Of a stretch of 58,453 nucleotides of DNA, positions 18,226-27,204 are shown piece by piece. A program made the position numbers and the translations under genes. The stretch spans positions 1-58,453 of the forward strand of contig NZ_LXYI01000004.1 of assembly GCF_001650875.1 (NCBI RefSeq), in the 5' to 3' direction. Each line of letters opens with the position of its first letter. Positions within the stretch are counted from its first letter, which is position 1. This stretch comes from Sulfitobacter sp. EhC04 (GTDB lineage: Bacteria > Pseudomonadota > Alphaproteobacteria > Rhodobacterales > Rhodobacteraceae). The notes beneath the pieces were generated by a model. That model was not told the DNA's origin. It saw nothing but the letters and a program-made list of their open reading frames with translations, and made no database searches.

Positions 18226-20463
18226 TTAACCCTCGATCTTCGTCAGATCGGCGACCGAGGTGCAAAGGCTGCGGATGCGGCTGAGCAGGTTCAGGCGGTT
18301 GCGGCGCACCATGCCGTTGTCGGAATTGACCTGCACCGCATCGAAAAACCCGTCAATCGGCCCGCGCAGCGTGGCCATGGCGGACATGGCGGTGGCAAAG
18401 TCCTGCTGCTCCATCGCCGGTTTGATCTGCGCTTCGGCGGCATCCAGAGCCGCGAACAAGGCACGTTCCGCGTCATCTTCCGCAAACTTGACGTCCGCCC
18501 CATAGGAATATTCGACCCCGTCCGCCTCCTCGGCCTGGGTCAGGATGTTGTTGGCGCGTTTGAAGCCCTGGATCAGGTTTTCGCCGTCATCGGTTTTCAG
18601 CGTCTCGGAAAGGGCCCTGGCGCGTTTGACCAGCAGGGTCAGGTCATCGTTGCCTTCCATCGCGATGCAGGCGTCGATGATGTCATGCCGGATGCCTTGA
18701 TCCTTGAGGTAGACTTTGAGGCGGTCGTGGAGAAAGGCGAGGAGGTCGTCTGCTTTTGCTTGGACCGATGCAACTACGTCTTCATCATTCCGATGCATTT
18801 CTTTTTTGAGTTTGTTGATTACCGGCCGAAGAGTCTTTTCGTCTGCTTCTGGGTCAGTCCGTAAAAGTTCTTCGAAGTCACGAATGGCAACTGTGTTAAG
18901 TGCACAAAGCTTGCCGAAAACCTGACCATCATGAATGGCGATCTGCGTCGATATTAGGCCAGCAAGAGGAACACTTCTTTCGTTCTCGAACGCGGTCCTC
19001 GCAAGTCCCAACGCCGCCCGCCGCAGCGCAAAGGGGTCTTTACTCCCCGTCGGCTTCTCGTCAATCGCCCAGAAGCCGGTCAGCTTGTCGACCTTCTCGG
19101 CCAGCGCCACGGCCACCGACACCGGCGCGGTCGGCACATCGTCGGACGGCCCAAGCGGCGCGTAATGCTCTTTGGCCGCAGCCGCCACCGCATCGGATTT
19201 GCCCGCCGCCTTCGCATAATAGCTGCCCATCAGCCCCTGCAATTCGGGGAATTCATAGACCATCTCGGAACTGAGGTCCGCCTTGGCCACGCGTGCCGCC
19301 GCTTCCGCCTCCTCCGGGTCCGCCCCCACCATCGGCGCGATCTCGCGGGCCAGCACGGCCATGCGGTCAATCAACTCGGCCTGGGTGCCCAGCTTGTTGT
19401 GGAAGGTGACGTTCGACAGCGCCTCCACCCATGTCTCCATCCCCTTGTCGGATGTCGCCACGCGCAGATCGTTTTCCCAGAAAAACTTGGCGTCCGACAG
19501 CCGCGCCGACAGCACCTTTTCATTGCCCGCCAGAATGGTGGCCCCCTCATCCGCCGTGGTGCGGTTGGCGACGGTGATGAACTTTTCAATCCGGCCCGTC
19601 TTGGGGTTCTTCACGGAAAAGAATTTCTGATGCTCGCGCATCGACGTCTGCAAAACCTCCGGCGGCAGGTCGAGGAAATCATCGGCAATCGGCCCCATCA
19701 GGACCACGGGCCATTCCACCAGCCCGGCGACTTCGGCCAGCAGGCCCGCATCCTCGACCACTTCCATGCCGCTGGCAAAGGCGGCATTGCTGGCGTCGTG
19801 CCAGATCGCATCGGCGCGTTCCTGCGGGTTCAGCACGACAAAGGCGCGCTTCAGCTTTGCCTCGTAATCCTCGAACCCCGTGACCGTGATCGCATCAGGG
19901 GCCAGAAAACGGTGACCGCGCGTGCTGTCACCCGCCGTGATGCCATCGACCTCAAGCGGGACCACTGTTGCCCCGCCCTCGTCGCTGATCAGGCAGAGGA
20001 TGGAATGCAGCGGGCGCACCCATTTCAGCGTGCCATTGCCCCAGCGCATGGATTTCGGCCATGGAAAATTGCGGATCGCCTGTTCCAGCACCTCGGCCAC
20101 GATCTCTGCCGCCGGTCGGCCCGGTTTCTCGATCTTTGCAAACAGAATGTTACCCTTGGGGGTCTCGCGTTCCTCCAACTGATCACGGGTGACACCGGCA
20201 CCGCGCAGAAAACCCTCGATGGCCTTTTCAGGCGCGTCGGCCTTGGGGCCCTTGCGTTCCTCCACCGTGCGGGGGCTGGCGTCCAGCATCCCCTCCAGCG
20301 CCAGCGTCAACCGGCGCGGCGTGGAAAAGGCGGCGGCATGGGCATAGGTCAGACCGGCCTCGACCAGACCGTCCGTGACCAGCTTTTGCAGGTCTTCGGC
20401 GGCGCGTTTTTGCATCCGGGCGGGGATTTCTTCGGAGAAGAGTTCAATCAGCAGGTCTGGCAC
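18226..20463 (-). CDS. glyS: Glycine-tRNA ligase beta subunit
   Basis: This 745-residue subunit of the alpha2beta2 glycyl-tRNA synthetase carries the tRNA-binding and HD-like domains. It begins LLIELFSEEIPARMQ, the family hallmark. GTG at 20463 is the start. Residues ~490-590 are encoded by a patch (about 18700-18995) that is visibly AT-richer than the rest and has different codon choice, suggesting replacement by homologous recombination; the reading frame stays open. It overlaps the DUF1206 gene end by 20 bases and works with glyQ three genes upstream. Confidence 0.97.
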   Translation of the reverse strand: MPDLLIELFSEEIPARMQKRAAEDLQKLVTDGLVEAGLTYAHAAAFSTPRRLTLALEGMLDASPRTVEERKGPKADAPEKAIEGFLRGAGVTRDQLEERETPKGNILFAKIEKPGRPAAEIVAEVLEQAIRNFPWPKSMRWGNGTLKWVRPLHSILCLISDEGGATVVPLEVDGITAGDSTRGHRFLAPDAITVTGFEDYEAKLKRAFVVLNPQERADAIWHDASNAAFASGMEVVEDAGLLAEVAGLVEWPVVLMGPIADDFLDLPPEVLQTSMREHQKFFSVKNPKTGRIEKFITVANRTTADEGATILAGNEKVLSARLSDAKFFWENDLRVATSDKGMETWVEALSNVTFHNKLGTQAELIDRMAVLAREIAPMVGADPEEAEAAARVAKADLSSEMVYEFPELQGLMGSYYAKAAGKSDAVAAAAKEHYAPLGPSDDVPTAPVSVAVALAEKVDKLTGFWAIDEKPTGSKDPFALRRAALGLARTAFENERSVPLAGLISTQIAIHDGQVFGKLCALNTVAIRDFEELLRTDPEADEKTLRPVINKLKKEMHRNDEDVVASVQAKADDLLAFLHDRLKVYLKDQGIRHDIIDACIAMEGNDDLTLLVKRARALSETLKTDDGENLIQGFKRANNILTQAEEADGVEYSYGADVKFAEDDAERALFAALDAAEAQIKPAMEQQDFATAMSAMATLRGPIDGFFDAVQVNSDNGMVRRNRLNLLSRIRSLCTSVADLTKIEG

Positions 20464-21361
20464 AGGTCACACTTCGGTTGGGAATGTGGCCGAGGGATAA
20501 CGGGCGCATCCCCCGCCGTCCAGACCCCGCCCTCACTGCATGAGGGCTTTTTGTCAGTGTTTTCACATCCGGGCCGTCGATTTTGGGCACGATCCGAAAC
20601 ACCGCCTCGACCAGGTTATAAAGCGCAAAGCCCAGAAGACCGACACCCGCGAAGCCCAGAAGCACCGGACCGTAGGGTTGCGCGCGCACCGTGTGCAGGG
20701 CCTTGCCCAGCCCTCCGGCCTGGGAGGGATCGGCGTTCAGCGCCGCAATCCCGATGGACAGGGCGACCAGCGACAACAGAATGCCATAAATGATCAACCC
20801 GCCCTTGATCGCCGCGTCGAAGCGCGTGGTGAAGGCCGAGGCAGCAAGGTGTTCCTTGTACTTACCGCTCCACCCCTTGTAGCAATAGTAGGCCCCCGCC
20901 CCCAGAAGGACCATCGCCCCCGCAGCGACGATGTAGCGGCCCATCGGCATGTTCATCAGCCTGGCGGTCCAGTCCTGCGTGCTGTCGCCGCCCGATCCGC
21001 CGCCGCCAAGGGCAAGCGACAGCACCGAAACGCCGATACCGGCATGAATCAGGCCCGTTGCGATCTGGCCTGTCCGGGCAATCACACCCTTGGCGTCGGT
21101 GCCATGGTCCTCCACGTCGGCGACCCCGGCAATGACGCGCCAGACCATATAGGCCAGCAGCCCCAACCCGATGATCCAAAGCGCGATCACACCGTATGGT
21201 TGCGCGCGCAGGGTCTGAAGCGCATCCTCGGTGCCCGATGCCTCGGTCGAGGTGAATGCCGCGATGATCGCCAGAACGCCGATCGTGGTATATATCAACG
21301 CCCGCGCACCGTATCCAGCGCGCATCACCCATTTCAGGCCCTCATGCGACTTGTCTGCCAT
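20444..21361 (-). CDS. DUF1206 family six-helix membrane protein
   Basis: This ~305-residue protein has three repeated two-helix units, each with a G-Y-G-A/AQPYG-type motif (AGYGARALIYTTIG, LRAQPYGVIALWIIG, VRAQPYGPVLLGFAG). That is the pattern of the DUF1206 repeat family. Function is unknown. ATG 21361 is preceded by GGGGAG; an upstream TTG at 21367 is possible. It sits between DUF6446 and glyS in the glycyl-tRNA synthetase operon. The last ~30 residues look like non-conserved tail. Confidence 0.85.
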   Translation of the reverse strand: MADKSHEGLKWVMRAGYGARALIYTTIGVLAIIAAFTSTEASGTEDALQTLRAQPYGVIALWIIGLGLLAYMVWRVIAGVADVEDHGTDAKGVIARTGQIATGLIHAGIGVSVLSLALGGGGSGGDSTQDWTARLMNMPMGRYIVAAGAMVLLGAGAYYCYKGWSGKYKEHLAASAFTTRFDAAIKGGLIIYGILLSLVALSIGIAALNADPSQAGGLGKALHTVRAQPYGPVLLGFAGVGLLGFALYNLVEAVFRIVPKIDGPDVKTLTKSPHAVRAGSGRRGMRPLSLGHIPNRSVTCARPAD

Positions 21362-21436
21362 TTGCAATGCTCCCCATGAAAGGAACAGCGCCTGAGGTTC
21401 GAAGATGGTTCCCGCGCATCGGCGGGAAAAGCGCGA

Positions 21437-21961
21437 TCAGTCGGCGGCATTTCCCGGCACCGGCGGGCATTCCTCGCCCACCACGGTGCCATCATAGGCC
21501 TTTTCTCCACAATCGTTCAGCTCGTGCCAGACATAGCCCTGCCCGTCTTCGGTGATCGCGACAATGCGGTCCACCCCGTAGGCCACGTTCTTTTGCCCCA
21601 TGAAGGCCAGCGCGCTGCCGTCCTCAAGTGCGGCACCGATGGCGGCGGCGTCGAAACAGGAAAACCAGTCCGGCGCGTTGCGCGGCGTGGCGCTGTCCAG
21701 CAGGACATAGCTTTCGGTCAGGAACGGCAGGCTCAGCGGTGTGGTGAAACAGGCGCGGAACCGGATCGGCGAGCTGTCGGCGTCAATGGCGGTGATGCCG
21801 TCCGCCGGGATGGCTTCGGGCTGCTGCGAGGTCAGCGACATCAGCGACACGCTGTCCTGCCGCACCTGCTCATAGAACCCATAGACCTGCAGGTAATACA
21901 GCGCCGCGCCCGCGATCAATGCAGATACCAAGATGACAATCCCTATGATCTTGCCGCTCAC
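21437..21961 (-). CDS. DUF6446-like single-span membrane protein
   Basis: This 174-residue protein has one N-terminal transmembrane anchor (residues ~4-24, [20 protein letters not shown]) and a periplasmic domain of mixed composition with two or three cysteines. I recall similar proteins in Rhodobacterales annotated DUF6446; function is unknown. GTG at 21961 is the start. It overlaps the glyQ stop as GTGA, giving tight coupling inside the glyQ-glyS operon. Confidence 0.75.
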   Translation of the reverse strand: MSGKIIGIVILVSALIAGAALYYLQVYGFYEQVRQDSVSLMSLTSQQPEAIPADGITAIDADSSPIRFRACFTTPLSLPFLTESYVLLDSATPRNAPDWFSCFDAAAIGAALEDGSALAFMGQKNVAYGVDRIVAITEDGQGYVWHELNDCGEKAYDGTVVGEECPPVPGNAAD

Positions 21962-22896
21962 GCCGCATCCTCGGACCAGCCGCCTGCGCGGGTCTGCACA
22001 AAGGCATCGGCGCACAGTTTGGCCAGCGTGCGCACCCGCCCGATATAGGCCTGCCGTTCGGTCACGCTGATCACGCCGCGCGCGTCCAGCAGGTTGAACA
22101 TGTGGCTGGCCTTGATGCATTGGTCATAGGCCGGATGTGCCATGACGATGCGCTTGCCGGTCTTGGGGTCCTGCGCGGGCTGGTCGAGGATATGCCTGCA
22201 ATGGGCCTCCGCCTCTTCGAACTGGCGCAGCAGCACCTCGGTATTGGCGGTGTCAAAGTTCCAGCGCGCGTATTCCTCCTCCGTCTGTTTGAAGACGTCG
22301 GCATAGGTCAGCGGAATCGGCGCGTCGGGGTCGTTGAAGGGCATGTCCATCACATGATCGACGCCCAGCACGTACATCGCCAGCCGCTCAAGCCCATAGG
22401 TCAGCTCGCCCGAGACGGGGTGGCAGTCATGGCCGCCGACCTGCTGGAAATAGGTGAACTGGCTGACTTCCATGCCGTCGCACCAGACTTCCCAGCCCAG
22501 CCCCCAGGCGCCCAGCGTCGGGCTTTCCCAGTCGTCCTCGACAAAGCGGATGTCGTGCAGGTCCATGTTGATCCCGATCGCCTCAAGCGAGCCCAGATAC
22601 AGCTCTTGCAGATTGGGCGGGCTGGGTTTGATCAGCACCTGATACTGGTAATAATGCTGCAACCGGTTCGGATTCTCGCCATAGCGCCCGTCGGTGGGGC
22701 GGCGCGAGGGCTGGACATAGGCCGCCGTCCAGGGCTGGGTGCCGAGGCTGCGCAGAGTTGTGGCAGGATGAAAAGTACCGGCCCCCACTTCCATGTCATA
22801 GGGCTGCAGGATGGCGCAGCCATGGCGCGCCCAATAGCCCTGCAAGGCAAGAATGATTGCCTGGAAAGAACGCGGCGCATCGGGTTTTACGGACAT
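21958..22896 (-). CDS. glyQ: Glycine-tRNA ligase alpha subunit
   Basis: This 312-residue class II aminoacyl-tRNA synthetase subunit activates glycine. Motifs include [17 protein letters not shown], the [22 protein letters not shown] motif 2 loop and [12 protein letters not shown] motif 3. The ATG at 22896 follows AGAGG. It heads a minus-strand operon of glyQ, DUF6446, DUF1206 and glyS. The upstream gap contains a miniature element. Confidence 0.98.
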   Translation of the reverse strand: MSVKPDAPRSFQAIILALQGYWARHGCAILQPYDMEVGAGTFHPATTLRSLGTQPWTAAYVQPSRRPTDGRYGENPNRLQHYYQYQVLIKPSPPNLQELYLGSLEAIGINMDLHDIRFVEDDWESPTLGAWGLGWEVWCDGMEVSQFTYFQQVGGHDCHPVSGELTYGLERLAMYVLGVDHVMDMPFNDPDAPIPLTYADVFKQTEEEYARWNFDTANTEVLLRQFEEAEAHCRHILDQPAQDPKTGKRIVMAHPAYDQCIKASHMFNLLDARGVISVTERQAYIGRVRTLAKLCADAFVQTRAGGWSEDAA

Positions 22897-22990
22897 TTGG
22901 AGGACCTCTTGATATGCGCGCCATTCCTACGGCTGTCACCCTGGGGCGTCAATTGCGGCTTTGTGATTAAATAGGCGACCATCAGCCATA

Positions 22991-23252
22991 GGCTCTGGAC
23001 CCATTAATCTTACATGCTCAGTTTGACAGATTTTTTCGTAGACCAGGAGCATCTGCGCAAGAATAGTGGTTCTATTTCAAGCAGATGTGACGCAGGCTGC
23101 GGGAAAATCCGTCAAACCCGAAGGGCGGCGATTTCACTTCATTTCAACGTCTTGGGTCGTTTGCAAATAGAACCACTATTGGCAGCACGCCCCAAACCCT
23201 TGAAATTTCGTGAAATCGCCGCTGAGCATATAAGATTAATGGGTCCAGAGCC
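22991..23252. mobile_element. MITE-like element with 31-bp terminal inverted repeats and TA flanks
   Basis: The ends GGCTCTGGACCCATTAATCT... (22991-23021) and its complement (23222-23252) match over 31 bases with one mismatch. TA lies directly outside each end (22989-22990 and 23253-23254), consistent with an IS630/mariner-type target duplication. Inside are further nested inverted repeats: AATAGTGGTTCTATTT (23062-23077) with 23165-23180, GCGGCGATTTCAC (~23126) with 23210-23222, and a TTTGACRGATTTT pair. The DNA is AT-richer than its surroundings and has no transposase. It fills the glyQ/protease-like gap. Confidence 0.85.
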
Positions 23253-23317
23253 TAGCATTCGTGGCGGTTTCCTGCTTATCTGCGCCGGATTTTGATTCAG
23301 TGAAAGTACGCGCCCCG

Positions 23318-25111
23318 ATGATCCGTCTTGTTCTGGCTGTTTGCGCCGCAACTCTGTCCTTTGCTCCCCCCGCAACCCGCCCCGTGCAGGCACAAGCCGC
23401 AGACGAGGTTGTCTGGGTCCAGATCGAGGCGCAGCCAAGTCTGGCGGCGGCAACCGACCGGGCGCGGGCCTATACCACCCTGCTGGAAGATGTGAACGGC
23501 TTTTCCCTTGGCGGCGGCTGGTACGGCATCGCCGTCGGCCCCTACCGCCGTGCCGATGCGGAGCAGGTCCTGCGCACCTATGTCCGGGACGGGCTGGTGC
23601 CGCGCGACAGTTTCATCCAGCTGAGCAGCCGGTTTGACCGGCAGTTCTGGCCGGTGGGGGCCAATGTGCTGAACGGCGGCGTGATCGACACGCCCTCCAC
23701 AGTTGTGACAACGCCGGATGCACCGGCAGAACCGGCGCCTGCCGAACCGCTGGCAGAAGCCCCTGCCCCCGTGCCGGAACCGGAACCTGCCGATGAATCT
23801 CCGCAAGAGGCGCGCCTTTCCGAGCGTTTGCTTGACGCACAGGAACGCCGCGACCTGCAGATTGCGCTGCAATGGGCCGGTTTCTACAACGCCAGCATCG
23901 ACGGCGCCTTTGGCCGGGGCACCCGCAACTCCATGGCCCAGTGGCAGGAAGCAAACAATTACGAGGTGACAGGCGTGCTGACCACTCTGCAACGCGCCGA
24001 CCTGCTGAAACAATATAACGCGGTGCTGGACGGGCTGGGCCTGCGGATGGTCCGGGACGACAAGGCCGGGATCGAGATCATGATGCCCACCGCAGAGGTG
24101 GCGCTGGACAAATACGAACCCCCATTCGTGCATTACAACAGCACCGGCGACATCGGCGCGCGGGTGCTGTTGATCAGTCAGGCCGGGGACCAGAACACGC
24201 TTTTCGGGCTTTATGACATCATGCAGACCCTGGAAATCGTGCCGCTGAACGGCCCGCGTGACCGCAAGAACACCTCTTTCGAGCTGATCGGCGAGAATGG
24301 CAGCATCATCAGCCAGACCCAGGTTTCGCTGGAGGATGGCCACATCAAGGGCTTTACGCTGATCTGGCCCGCGGGCGACGAGGAACGCCGCCGCCGGGTG
24401 ATCGCGGAAATGTCGAAAAGCCTGATCCGCCTGCCCGGCGTGCTGGACCCAGCAGCAGGCACCAACGAGGAACAGGCCATCGACCTGGTCGCGGGCCTCC
24501 AGGTGCGCCAGCCCAAGGTCGCGCGCTCCGGCTTCTTTGTCGATGCCAATGGCAGTGTCGCAACAACAACCGAGGCGGTGCAAAGCTGTGGCCGGCTGAC
24601 CATCGACGGCGATACCGAAGCCGATGTCATCGCCAACGACAGCGCAAGCGGTGTCGCCATCCTGAAACCGCGCGAGGCATTGGCCCCCATCGCGGTTGCC
24701 GAATTCGGCGTCGGGACTCCGCGCCTGCAATCGGAAATCTCGGTGGCGGGCTATTCCTATGAGGGGGTCCTGTCGGCGGCGACGCTGACCTTTGGCACGC
24801 TGTCGGATGTGCGCGGGCTGCGGGGCGAGGAAACGCTCAGACGTCTGGCGCTTGGGGCACAGGCCGGTGACGTCGGTGGCCCGGTCTTCGATGCCAGCGG
24901 CAACGTCATGGGCATGTTGTTGCCGCGCGCTACAGGTGCGCAGGAATTGCCGCAGGATGTGAACTTTGCCGTTGAATCAGGTGTCATTGCGGAACTGGCC
25001 ACATCGGCCGGTCTGACCCTGACAGCGGGAGAACGCACAGGTGCCATCGCCCCCCGCGACCTGCGCCTGAACGCGCAGGGCATGACCGTTCTGGTCAGCT
25101 GCTGGGAATAA
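23318..25111 (+). CDS. Secreted peptidoglycan-binding protein with catalytically dead trypsin-like domain
   Basis: This ~597-residue exported protein has a signal peptide (1-~27, cleaved near VQAQA), a SPOR-like region (~35-115), an Ala/Pro/Glu linker (~130-165) and a PG_binding_1 domain (~175-235: LQIALQWAGFYNASIDGAFGRGTRNSMAQWQ). A central domain of unknown type (~245-390) and a Trypsin_2-like C-terminus (~405-560) follow. The trypsin fold is recognised by FFVDANGSVATTTEAV, GVAILK and GDVGGPVFD, but the expected His, Asp and Ser are Glu, Gly and Val. It is therefore probably a binding or scaffold protein in the periplasm. An in-frame GTG at 23300 is an alternative start. Confidence 0.8.
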   Translation: MIRLVLAVCAATLSFAPPATRPVQAQAADEVVWVQIEAQPSLAAATDRARAYTTLLEDVNGFSLGGGWYGIAVGPYRRADAEQVLRTYVRDGLVPRDSFIQLSSRFDRQFWPVGANVLNGGVIDTPSTVVTTPDAPAEPAPAEPLAEAPAPVPEPEPADESPQEARLSERLLDAQERRDLQIALQWAGFYNASIDGAFGRGTRNSMAQWQEANNYEVTGVLTTLQRADLLKQYNAVLDGLGLRMVRDDKAGIEIMMPTAEVALDKYEPPFVHYNSTGDIGARVLLISQAGDQNTLFGLYDIMQTLEIVPLNGPRDRKNTSFELIGENGSIISQTQVSLEDGHIKGFTLIWPAGDEERRRRVIAEMSKSLIRLPGVLDPAAGTNEEQAIDLVAGLQVRQPKVARSGFFVDANGSVATTTEAVQSCGRLTIDGDTEADVIANDSASGVAILKPREALAPIAVAEFGVGTPRLQSEISVAGYSYEGVLSAATLTFGTLSDVRGLRGEETLRRLALGAQAGDVGGPVFDASGNVMGMLLPRATGAQELPQDVNFAVESGVIAELATSAGLTLTAGERTGAIAPRDLRLNAQGMTVLVSCWE

Positions 25112-25131
25112 GGCATAGGGCGGATCGGATC

Positions 25132-25610
25132 GGAGTTTTCAAAAACTCCGGCCCGATTTTTTCAAAAAAATCGCCTCAACCCGCAATGTCGGGTGTGACG
25201 CAGATCGGCACCGGGCCATCCGACAGGACTGCCCCTGCCCCAAGGGCCTCGGCCAGCCTCATCAGAACCGCCCCGGAGTTTTCAAAAACTCCGACCCGAT
25301 TTTTTCAAAAAAATCGCCTCAGTCGGCGATGTCGGGTGTGACGTTGATCGACGCCGGGCCATCTGACAGGACCGCCCCCGCACCAAGGGCCTCGGCCAGC
25401 CTCGTCAGAACCGCCCCGGAGTTTTCAAAAACTCCGACCCGATTTTTTCAAAAAAATCGCCTCAGCGCGCGATGTCGGGTGTGGCGTTGATCGACGCCGG
25501 GCCATCTGACAGGACCGCCCCCGCCCCAAGGGCCTCGGCCAGCCTCATCAGAACCGCCCCGGAGTTTTCAAAAACTCCGACCCGATTTTTTCAAAAAAAA
25601 TCGCCTCAGT
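25132..25610. repeat. Tandem array (143-bp period) of double-hairpin terminators fused to copies of a gene 3' end
   Basis: GGAGTTTTCAAAAACTCC begins at 25132, 25275, 25418 and 25561, exactly 143 bp apart. Each copy is followed by a second hairpin, CGATTTTTTCAAAAAAATCG. The ~95 bp between hairpin pairs encode, on the minus strand, sequence resembling the last ~30 residues of the adjacent thiamine-diphosphate enzyme (LAEALGAGAVLSDGP...VTPDIAD then stop). The array fills the convergent gap between 25111 and 25606. The hairpins should terminate transcription from both sides. Confidence 0.9.
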
Positions 25611-27204
25611 CCGCGATGTCGGGTGTGACGTAGATCAGCGTCGGGCCATCGGCCTGGAATGCCGCCGTTACAGCCTCCTGCATCTCTGACAGGCGCGCTG
25701 GCCGCTCCGCGCCCGCGCCAAATGCCTCGGCCAGCTTCATGAAATCAGGGTTGCGCGCGATGACCGCATTTGGCGCAATCTGCGCGCCGATCATGCTGGC
25801 CTCGATCGCGCCCAGTTTTGCGTTGTCCCACAGGATGATCGGGATCGGCAGCCCCAACTCCACCGCCACACCCAGTTCGGCCATGGTATAATGGAACCCG
25901 TAGTCCCCCATGATCGCCAGTGTGGGCTTGCCCTGCCGTGCGACGGCCCCGCCGATGGCAGCAGGCAAGGCGTACCCCAGCGTGCCAAAGCCGTATGGAT
26001 GGTGCCAGTGGTTCGGACGGGCCATGTTCCAGACCTCCTTCGCGGCATAGGCAAACTGCGTCATGTCCGAATAGATCATGGCATCCTGCGGCAAGCAGCC
26101 CTGCAATGCCTCGGCCACCCGCAGGACACCGGGATATTCCGCATCCACTTCCAAACGCCATTTCAGGCGGGCGCGGGCGACCTCCTCCGCGGTCCAACCG
26201 CTGTCGCCGGGCGCGTCGGTTGCGACGGCTCCGTGCAGGGCAGAGAGGAAATCCGCGGCATCCGACTGCACATGCCACTCCGCGCGGGCCGGGTCCGTAA
26301 GGCTTTCGGTATCCAGATCGACCCGCAGCATCGGCGCGGTATGCCCAAGCTGCGCACGCCACAGATCCACCTCGGCCAGTTCCGTGCCGACGGCGATCAA
26401 GGCATCCGCCTGCGCGATCACAGCGGCGCTGTCGGGCCGCGCCAGATAGCTGCCGAAATGCAGCGGTGCATCGGGGTCGATGATCCCCCGCCCGGCATAG
26501 GTGGTAAAGCTGGCCGCGCCCAGATGGCGTACCAGCTTGCGGGCCGCGTCAGCCCCCGCACGCGCGCCGCCGCCAAATATGAACAGCGGTTTGCGCGCCC
26601 CGGCCAGCAGCCGCTGCGCCTTTTCAACATCCATGGGCGTGCCCCCGGCAATCGGGGTCTGCCGCATGGGCCGGGGCGCGGCGGGCGCCGTCGCCTCAAG
26701 CTGTGCAATCGGCACCTGGATATGTTTGGGGCGTGGGCGGCTCGCGCTGAACTCGGCCCATGCCCTGTCGACCAGCGCATAGGCCGCCTCTGCGGTGCGC
26801 GCCTCCTCCGACCAGTCGCACACGGTTTCCGCCGCGCCGCGCTGGTCTTTCATCTGGTGCAACTGGCCGCGCCGTGCTGCCAGTTCGTCCAGACAGGACG
26901 AGATCACCAGCATCGGCACCGAGTCGCTATAGGCCTGCCCCATCGGCGTCATGATGTTGCACAGCCCCGGCCCGGTAATGACATAGGCCACACCCGGTTT
27001 GCCCGTGGCACGGGCATAGCCGTCAGCCATGAACCCCGCCCCCTGTTCGTGGCGCGCCAGCACATGGGTGATGCCCGCTTCCTCGATGCCACGGTACATT
27101 TCCTGGTTGTGCACCCCCGGAATGCCAAAGATCACATCAACGCCCCGATCTTTGAGCATATGGGAAATCTGCGCACCCAAGGGTCGCGTTGTCGTATCAG
27201 CCAT
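25606..27204 (-). CDS. Thiamine-diphosphate-dependent enzyme, acetolactate synthase-like (possible 5-guanidino-2-oxopentanoate decarboxylase)
   Basis: This 532-residue protein has the three-domain layout of ALS/pyruvate-decarboxylase-type enzymes. The N-terminal PYR domain carries the catalytic glutamate in LARHEQGAGFMADGYARATG (~50), the central domain has GGGARAGADAARKL, and the C-terminal PP domain has the ThDP/Mg site starting GDYGFHYTMAELG and ending WDN. I recall close Rhodobacterales relatives annotated as 5-guanidino-2-oxopentanoate decarboxylase (arginine transaminase pathway); substrate assignment is tentative. ATG 27204 follows GGAGG and overlaps the trkH stop as TGATG. Its 3' end is copied in the downstream tandem array. 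Confidence 0.85.
   Translation of the reverse strand: MADTTTRPLGAQISHMLKDRGVDVIFGIPGVHNQEMYRGIEEAGITHVLARHEQGAGFMADGYARATGKPGVAYVITGPGLCNIMTPMGQAYSDSVPMLVISSCLDELAARRGQLHQMKDQRGAAETVCDWSEEARTAEAAYALVDRAWAEFSASRPRPKHIQVPIAQLEATAPAAPRPMRQTPIAGGTPMDVEKAQRLLAGARKPLFIFGGGARAGADAARKLVRHLGAASFTTYAGRGIIDPDAPLHFGSYLARPDSAAVIAQADALIAVGTELAEVDLWRAQLGHTAPMLRVDLDTESLTDPARAEWHVQSDAADFLSALHGAVATDAPGDSGWTAEEVARARLKWRLEVDAEYPGVLRVAEALQGCLPQDAMIYSDMTQFAYAAKEVWNMARPNHWHHPYGFGTLGYALPAAIGGAVARQGKPTLAIMGDYGFHYTMAELGVAVELGLPIPIILWDNAKLGAIEASMIGAQIAPNAVIARNPDFMKLAEAFGAGAERPARLSEMQEAVTAAFQADGPTLIYVTPDIAD

Noticed and set aside
23318..25111. Active trypsin-like serine protease
   Set aside because: The fold is recognisable but the His, Asp and Ser positions are Glu, Gly and Val; annotated as a pseudo-protease.
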